From Cupriavidus sp. P-10 (lineage in GTDB: Bacteria; Pseudomonadota; Gammaproteobacteria; Burkholderiales; Burkholderiaceae): a stretch of 64,000 bases of DNA. Every line of letters begins with the position of its first letter. The first letter of the stretch is position 1. Location: positions 2,480,001 through 2,544,000 of the forward strand of contig NZ_AP025171.1 of NCBI RefSeq assembly GCF_003402535.2, read 5' to 3'. Both the position numbers and the translations under genes were made by a program. This document shows, piece by piece, positions 59,132 through 64,000 of the stretch. The notes beneath the pieces were generated by a model. It was not told the origin of the DNA. It saw only the letters and a program-made list of their open reading frames with translations, and did not search any database.

Positions 59132-62100
59132 ATGAGTCATTTCCTGGATCGACTGAAGTTCATGTCGCGCGTCAAGTCCACCTACGCGGACGGCCACGGC
59201 GCGGTGGTGAACGAAGACCGCAAGTGGGAAGACGGCTACCGCAGCCGCTGGCAGCACGACAAGATCGTGCGCTCCACCCACGGCGTGAACTGCACCGGCT
59301 CCTGCTCCTGGAAGGTCTACGTGAAGAACGGCCTGATCACCTGGGAAACGCAGCAGACCGACTACCCGCGCACGCGCCCGGACCTGCCCAACCACGAGCC
59401 CCGCGGCTGCCCGCGCGGCGCGTCGTACAGCTGGTACGTCTACTCCGCGCAGCGCGTCAAGTATCCGATGATCCGCGGCCGCCTGATGGAGATGTGGCGC
59501 GAGGCCCGCAAGACCATGGACCCGATCGCCGCCTGGGAATCGATCAGCCAGGACCCGAAGAAGGCGGCGCGCTACAAGAGCGTGCGCGGCCAGGGCGGCT
59601 TCGTGCGCGCCGACTGGAACACCGCCACCGAGATGATCGCCGCGGCCAACGCTTTCACCGTGAAGAAGTTCGGCCCGGACCGCGTGGTCGGCTTCTCGCC
59701 GATCCCGGCGATGTCGATGGTCTCGTACGCGGCCGGCGCGCGCTACCTGAGCCTGCTCGGCGGCGCCTGCCTGTCGTTCTACGACTGGTACTGCGACCTG
59801 CCGCCGGCCAGCCCGCAGATCTGGGGCGAACAGACCGACGTGCCCGAATCGGCCGACTGGTACAACTCCACCTACCTCATGGTGTGGGGCTCCAACGTCC
59901 CGCAAACGCGCACGCCCGACGCGCACTTCTACACCGAGGTCCGCTACAAGGGCACCAAGACCGTTGCCGTCTCCTCCGACTTCGGCGAGATGGTCAAGTT
60001 CGGCGATATCTGGCTGGCGCCGAAGCAAGGCACCGATGCCGCGCTGGCGATGGCCATGGGCCACGTAGTTCTGAAGGAGTTCCACGCCAGCGGCAAGTCC
60101 GCCTACTTCCGCGATTACATCAGGCAGTATACCGACATGCCGATGCTGGTGCTGCTGCGCGAGAACCAGGACAACGCAGGCACGCTGGTGCCCGACCACT
60201 TCCTGCGTGCCTCGCACCTGGCCGACAACCTCGGCGAAGCCAACCATCCCGAGTGGAAGACGCTGCAAATCGACGATGCCACCGGCGAGATCGTCGCGCC
60301 GAACGGCTCGATCGGCTTCCGCTGGGGCGAGGCTGCCCACAACGGCGGCGAGAAGGTGGGCCGCTGGAACCTGGAAATGAAGGATGGCGGCAGCGGCCGC
60401 GCGGTCGAGCCGCGCCTGTCGCTGGTCGGCAATGGCGACGAAGTGGTGGAAGTGGGCTTCCCCTATTTCGGCGGCGAGCACGACGAACTGCTGCGCCGCC
60501 GCGTGCCGGCGCGCCGCATCACGCTGGCCGACGGCAGCACCGCGCTGGTGGCAACCGTGTATGACCTGCAGATGGCCAACTACGGTGTCGACCAGGGCCT
60601 GGGCGGCCCCAACGTAGCGTCGTCGTATGAAGACGACGTGCCCTACACCCCGGCCTGGCAGGAAAAGCACACCTCCGTCCCGGCCCGCCTGGTGACCCAG
60701 GTGGCGCGCGAGTTCGCCGATAACGCCGACCGCACGCAGGGCAAGAGCATGGTGATCGTCGGTGCCGCGCTGAACCACTGGTACCACAACGACATGATCT
60801 ACCGCGGCATCGTCAACCTGCTGATGATGTGCGGCTGCATCGGCAAGAGCGGCGGCGGCTGGGCCCACTACGTCGGGCAAGAGAAGCTGCGTCCGCAGTT
60901 CGGGTGGGCTCCGCTGGCATTCGGCCTGGACTGGTCGCGCCCGCCGCGCCAGATGAACGGCACCTCGTTCTTCTACAACCACACCAGCCAGTGGCGCCAC
61001 GAGAAGCTGGCCGTCGACGAGATCCTGTCGCCGACCGCCGACCGCAAGCGCTATGACGGCATGTCGCTGCTCGATCTGAACGCGAAGTCCGAGCGCATGG
61101 GCTGGCTGCCGTCGGCGCCGCAGCTGGGCGCCAACCCGCTGGACGTGGTCGATGCGGCCGAACAATCCGGCAAGGACCCGGTGGCCTACACCGTCGAGCA
61201 ACTGAAGTCGGGGGCGCTGCAGTTCGCCTGCGACGATCCGGACAATCCCGCCAACTTCCCGCGCAATATGTTCGTGTGGCGCTCCAATATCCTGGGCAGC
61301 TCGGGCAAGGGGCATGAGTATTTCCTGAAGTACCTGCTCGGCACCCAGAACGCCGTGTTCGGCGACGAGGCCGACGCGATCACGCCGAGCGAAGTCAACG
61401 TGCGTCCGGCCGCCGAAGGCAAGCTGGACCTGCTGACCGTGCTGGACTTCCGCATGAGCACAACCTGCCTGTACGGCGACATCGTGCTGCCGACGGCAAC
61501 CTGGTACGAGAAGGACGACCTCAACACGTCCGACATGCACCCCTTTATCCACCCGCTGTCCGAAGCCGTGCAGCCGCTGTGGGAAAGCAAGACCGACTGG
61601 GAAATCTACAAGGTCATCGCGAAGAAGTTCAGCGAGATCGCCGGCCCGTACCTGGGCACGCGCAAGGACCTGGTGTGCACGCCGCTGCTGCACGACACCC
61701 CGGGCGAACTGGGCCAGCCGTTCGAGCCGAAGGACTGGAAGGCCGGCGAGTGCGACCTGATCCCCGGCAAGACCGCGCCGTCGATGACGGTGGTCGAGCG
61801 CAACTACGCGGACATCTACAAGAAATTCACTTCGATCGGCCCGCTGCTCGACAAGCTCGGCAACGGCGGCAAGGGCATCAACTGGAACACCCGGCATGAG
61901 GTGAAGGAAATCGGCGACCTGAGCCACACGGTGACGGAACCCGGCGTGAGCCAGGGCCGGCCGAAGCTCGAAACGGCGATCGACGCCGCCGAGATGATCC
62001 TGACCTTTGCGCCCGAAACCAACGGCCACGTTGCCGTCAAGGCATGGGAAGCGCTGTCGAAGATCACCGGGCGCGACCACACCCACCTCGCCGAAGGGCG

Positions 62101-62881
62101 CGAGCACGACAAGATCCGCTTCCGCGACGTGCAGGCGCAGCCGCGCAAGATCATTTCCGCGCCGACGTGGTCGGGGCTGGAATCGGAAGAGGTCAGCTAC
62201 AACGCCGGCTACACCAACGTGCACGAGCTGATCCCCTGGCGCACGCTGACCGGCCGCCAGCAGTTCTACCAGGACCACCGCTGGATGCTGGACTTCGGCG
62301 AAGGCGCCTGCGTGTACAAGCCGGCAATCGATACCAAGACCGTGGCGCCGATGCTGGGCAAGAAGCCCAATGGCAACCCGGAGCTGGTGCTGAACTGGAT
62401 CACGCCGCACCAGAAGTGGGGCATCCACTCCACTTATTCCGACAACCTGCGCATGCTGACGCTGTCGCGCGGCGGCCCGCACGTGTGGATCTCGGAAGCC
62501 GAGGCCAAGGCCAACGGCATCCGCGACAACGACTGGGTCGAGGTGTTCAACGTGAACGGCACGCTGACCGCACGCGTGGTGGTGTCGCAGCGCGTGCCCA
62601 AGGGCATGTGCCTGATGTACCACGCCCAGGAAAAGATCGTGAACGTGCCTGGCGCCGAGACCAGCGGCATGCGCGGCGGCATCCATAACTCGGTCACGCG
62701 CGCCGTGACCAAGCCCACGCACATGATCGGCGGCTACGCGCAGCTGGCCTACGGCTTCAACTACTACGGCACCGTGGGCAGCAACCGCGATGAATTCGTG
62801 ATCCTGCGCAAGATGAAGAAGGTCGACTGGCTGGAAGGCCCGCTCGTGGAAAAGACTGAGAAGGAAGGAGCCTCGCAATGA
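59132..62881 (+). CDS. narG: Respiratory nitrate reductase, molybdenum subunit NarG
   Basis: The protein has 1249 residues, close to the E. coli length of 1247. The FS0 cluster ligands are His50, Cys54, Cys58 and Cys93 (THGVNCTGSCSW, RGCPRG), and the molybdenum-binding Asp is in PESADWYNSTY. The molybdopterin-dinucleotide domains run to the end. It reduces nitrate to nitrite on the cytoplasmic side, taking electrons from NarH. It has no Tat leader, as expected. It overlaps narH by 4 bases (ATGA). Confidence 0.98.
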   Translation: MSHFLDRLKFMSRVKSTYADGHGAVVNEDRKWEDGYRSRWQHDKIVRSTHGVNCTGSCSWKVYVKNGLITWETQQTDYPRTRPDLPNHEPRGCPRGASYSWYVYSAQRVKYPMIRGRLMEMWREARKTMDPIAAWESISQDPKKAARYKSVRGQGGFVRADWNTATEMIAAANAFTVKKFGPDRVVGFSPIPAMSMVSYAAGARYLSLLGGACLSFYDWYCDLPPASPQIWGEQTDVPESADWYNSTYLMVWGSNVPQTRTPDAHFYTEVRYKGTKTVAVSSDFGEMVKFGDIWLAPKQGTDAALAMAMGHVVLKEFHASGKSAYFRDYIRQYTDMPMLVLLRENQDNAGTLVPDHFLRASHLADNLGEANHPEWKTLQIDDATGEIVAPNGSIGFRWGEAAHNGGEKVGRWNLEMKDGGSGRAVEPRLSLVGNGDEVVEVGFPYFGGEHDELLRRRVPARRITLADGSTALVATVYDLQMANYGVDQGLGGPNVASSYEDDVPYTPAWQEKHTSVPARLVTQVAREFADNADRTQGKSMVIVGAALNHWYHNDMIYRGIVNLLMMCGCIGKSGGGWAHYVGQEKLRPQFGWAPLAFGLDWSRPPRQMNGTSFFYNHTSQWRHEKLAVDEILSPTADRKRYDGMSLLDLNAKSERMGWLPSAPQLGANPLDVVDAAEQSGKDPVAYTVEQLKSGALQFACDDPDNPANFPRNMFVWRSNILGSSGKGHEYFLKYLLGTQNAVFGDEADAITPSEVNVRPAAEGKLDLLTVLDFRMSTTCLYGDIVLPTATWYEKDDLNTSDMHPFIHPLSEAVQPLWESKTDWEIYKVIAKKFSEIAGPYLGTRKDLVCTPLLHDTPGELGQPFEPKDWKAGECDLIPGKTAPSMTVVERNYADIYKKFTSIGPLLDKLGNGGKGINWNTRHEVKEIGDLSHTVTEPGVSQGRPKLETAIDAAEMILTFAPETNGHVAVKAWEALSKITGRDHTHLAEGREHDKIRFRDVQAQPRKIISAPTWSGLESEEVSYNAGYTNVHELIPWRTLTGRQQFYQDHRWMLDFGEGACVYKPAIDTKTVAPMLGKKPNGNPELVLNWITPHQKWGIHSTYSDNLRMLTLSRGGPHVWISEAEAKANGIRDNDWVEVFNVNGTLTARVVVSQRVPKGMCLMYHAQEKIVNVPGAETSGMRGGIHNSVTRAVTKPTHMIGGYAQLAYGFNYYGTVGSNRDEFVILRKMKKVDWLEGPLVEKTEKEGASQ

Positions 62882-64000
62882 AGATCCGTGCCCAGGTGGC
62901 CATGGTGCTGAACCTCGACAAGTGCATCGGCTGCCATACCTGCTCCGTGACCTGCAAGAACGTGTGGACCAGCCGCGACGGTGTCGAGTACGCGTGGTTC
63001 AACAACGTCGAGACCAAGCCCGGCATCGGCTATCCCAAGGAATGGGAGAACCAGGACAAGTGGCAGGGCGGCTGGAAGCGCAACGCCGACGGCACGCTCG
63101 AGCCGCGCCAGGGCGGCAAGCTGAAGATCCTGGCGAACCTGTTCGCCAACCCCAACCTGCCGCAGATCGACGAGTACTACGAGCCCTTCACCTACGACTA
63201 CGAGCACCTGCAGAAGGCGCCGCTGTCGCAGACCCCGCCCACCGCGCGCCCGGTGTCCGTGCTGACCGGCCGCAAGATGGAAAAGATCGAGTGGGGCCCG
63301 AACTGGGAAGACGACCTCGGCGGCGAGTTCAGCTCGCGCGGACGCGACAAGCTCTTTGACGACGTGCAGAAGGAGATGTACTCGACCTTCGAGAACACCT
63401 TCATGATGTACCTGCCGCGCCTGTGCGAGCACTGCCTGAACCCGGCCTGCGTGGCCTCGTGCCCGTCGGGCTCGATCTACAAGCGCGAGGACGACGGCAT
63501 CGTGCTGGTCGACCAGGACAAGTGCCGCGGCTGGCGCATGTGCATCTCGGGCTGCCCGTACAAGAAGATCTACTTCAACTGGCAGAGCGGCAAGGCCGAG
63601 AAATGCCTGTTCTGCTATCCACGCATCGAGGCCGGCCAGCCCACGGTCTGCTCCGAGACCTGCGTCGGCCGCATCCGCTACCTCGGCGTGATGCTGTACG
63701 ACGCCGACCGCATCGAGCAAGCCGCGTCGGTGGCCGATGAGCGCGACCTGTACCAGTCGCAGCTCGACGTCTTCCTCGACCCGCATGATCCCAAGGTACA
63801 GGCCGAGGCACTGCGCCAGGGCATCCCGCAAAGCTGGCTCGACGCCGCGCGCAAATCGCCGGTCTACAAGATGGCGTGCGAGTGGAAGATCGCCTTCCCG
63901 CTGCACCCGGAGTACCGCACGCTGCCGATGGTCTGGTACATCCCGCCGCTGTCGCCGATCCAGTCGGCGGCGGAAGCGGGCCACATGGGCATGAACGGCA
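62878..64000 (+). CDS. narH: Respiratory nitrate reductase, iron-sulfur subunit NarH (3' end beyond the window)
   Basis: The frame is open from 62878 to the window edge, giving 374 of about 510 residues. The first cluster motif is CIGCHTCSVTC (Cys16, 19, 22, 26). Further groups are CEHCLNPACVASC, CRGWRMCISGC, whose Trp replaces a Cys as in the [3Fe-4S] cluster of NarH, and the CLFCYPR group. NarH passes electrons from NarI heme to NarG. AAGGAGCC precedes the ATG. narJ and narI are expected just past the right edge. Confidence 0.97.
   Translation, partial: MKIRAQVAMVLNLDKCIGCHTCSVTCKNVWTSRDGVEYAWFNNVETKPGIGYPKEWENQDKWQGGWKRNADGTLEPRQGGKLKILANLFANPNLPQIDEYYEPFTYDYEHLQKAPLSQTPPTARPVSVLTGRKMEKIEWGPNWEDDLGGEFSSRGRDKLFDDVQKEMYSTFENTFMMYLPRLCEHCLNPACVASCPSGSIYKREDDGIVLVDQDKCRGWRMCISGCPYKKIYFNWQSGKAEKCLFCYPRIEAGQPTVCSETCVGRIRYLGVMLYDADRIEQAASVADERDLYQSQLDVFLDPHDPKVQAEALRQGIPQSWLDAARKSPVYKMACEWKIAFPLHPEYRTLPMVWYIPPLSPIQSAAEAGHMGMNG

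Noticed and set aside
58976..62878. A 1300-codon open frame antisense to narG
   Set aside because: It mirrors the narG codon phase in GC-rich DNA; the translation is an Arg/His/Val/Gly-rich shadow and narG is certain.
1..64000. CRISPR arrays, tRNA or rRNA genes, transposases, prophage
   Set aside because: No regularly spaced repeats, no cloverleaf or rRNA-like sequence and no transposase or phage structural motifs were noticed by reading; a covariance search for tRNA and ncRNA would be needed to exclude small RNAs.

Overview
The window is GC-rich, densely packed DNA with the gene content and codon style of a beta-proteobacterium of the Cupriavidus/Ralstonia group. A secondary chromosome or chromid is plausible, but that placement is inference. 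No rRNA, tRNA, CRISPR array, prophage or intact insertion sequence was recognised.

Layout. (1) 1-2.5 kb: the cut-off N-terminus of a membrane protein, a small unknown, a solitary LysR-type helix-turn-helix protein and a SAM methyltransferase. (2) 2.5-14.7 kb: an organosulfur island. A minus-strand ABC importer with a TauD/TfdA dioxygenase lies next to a SoxC/SorA-type sulfite dehydrogenase with its cytochrome c. Divergent to these is a second ABC importer (binding protein, two permeases, ATPase) with an AtsK-like alkylsulfatase dioxygenase, followed by MetY. Together they would import sulfonates or sulfate esters, release sulfite or sulfate oxidatively, oxidise sulfite and assimilate sulfide. 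Three transcripts here share an ATATCCA(n)ATG-type element. (3) 14.7-24.4 kb: YbhN-like protein with a truncated cardiolipin synthase, an orphan MetQ-type binding protein, a 2-oxoacid dehydrogenase operon (E1alpha, E1beta, E2), a SulP anion permease, a universal stress protein and a 1-Cys peroxiredoxin. (4) 24.7 kb: cheV.

(5) 25.8-33.3 kb is the most unusual region. A GntR/HutC regulator with its own palindromic operator is followed in one tight operon by an AprA-like flavoprotein, an 81-residue AprB-like two-cluster ferredoxin, a substrate-binding protein carrying an extra NosL-like C-terminal domain, an ABC permease and ATPase, a HEAT-repeat protein and a DUF971 protein. There is no ATP sulfurylase, so this is not an ordinary sulfate-reduction locus. 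It looks like an import-plus-redox system for an unidentified, probably sulfur-containing, substrate.

(6) 33.3-43.7 kb, minus strand: a type VI secretion vgrG island. It holds VgrG, a two-domain peptidoglycan hydrolase effector (M23-like plus GH19-like), a secreted candidate immunity protein, a PAAR tip protein, an unknown membrane protein and a TssM/IcmF-like protein without a recognisable Walker A motif. The 3' part of the effector gene and the immunity gene are strikingly AT-rich, suggesting exchange of the toxin/immunity cassette.

(7) 44-54.7 kb: mixed accessory genes (MoaD-like protein with an Asp-box repeat protein, several small proteins, an AzgA-type purine permease, a VOC protein, an H-NS-like protein, a lipoprotein, AraC and LysR regulators, an MFS exporter). 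(8) 54.7-64 kb: nitrate respiration, with nnrS divergent from narK1-narK2-narG-narH; narH is cut by the window end.
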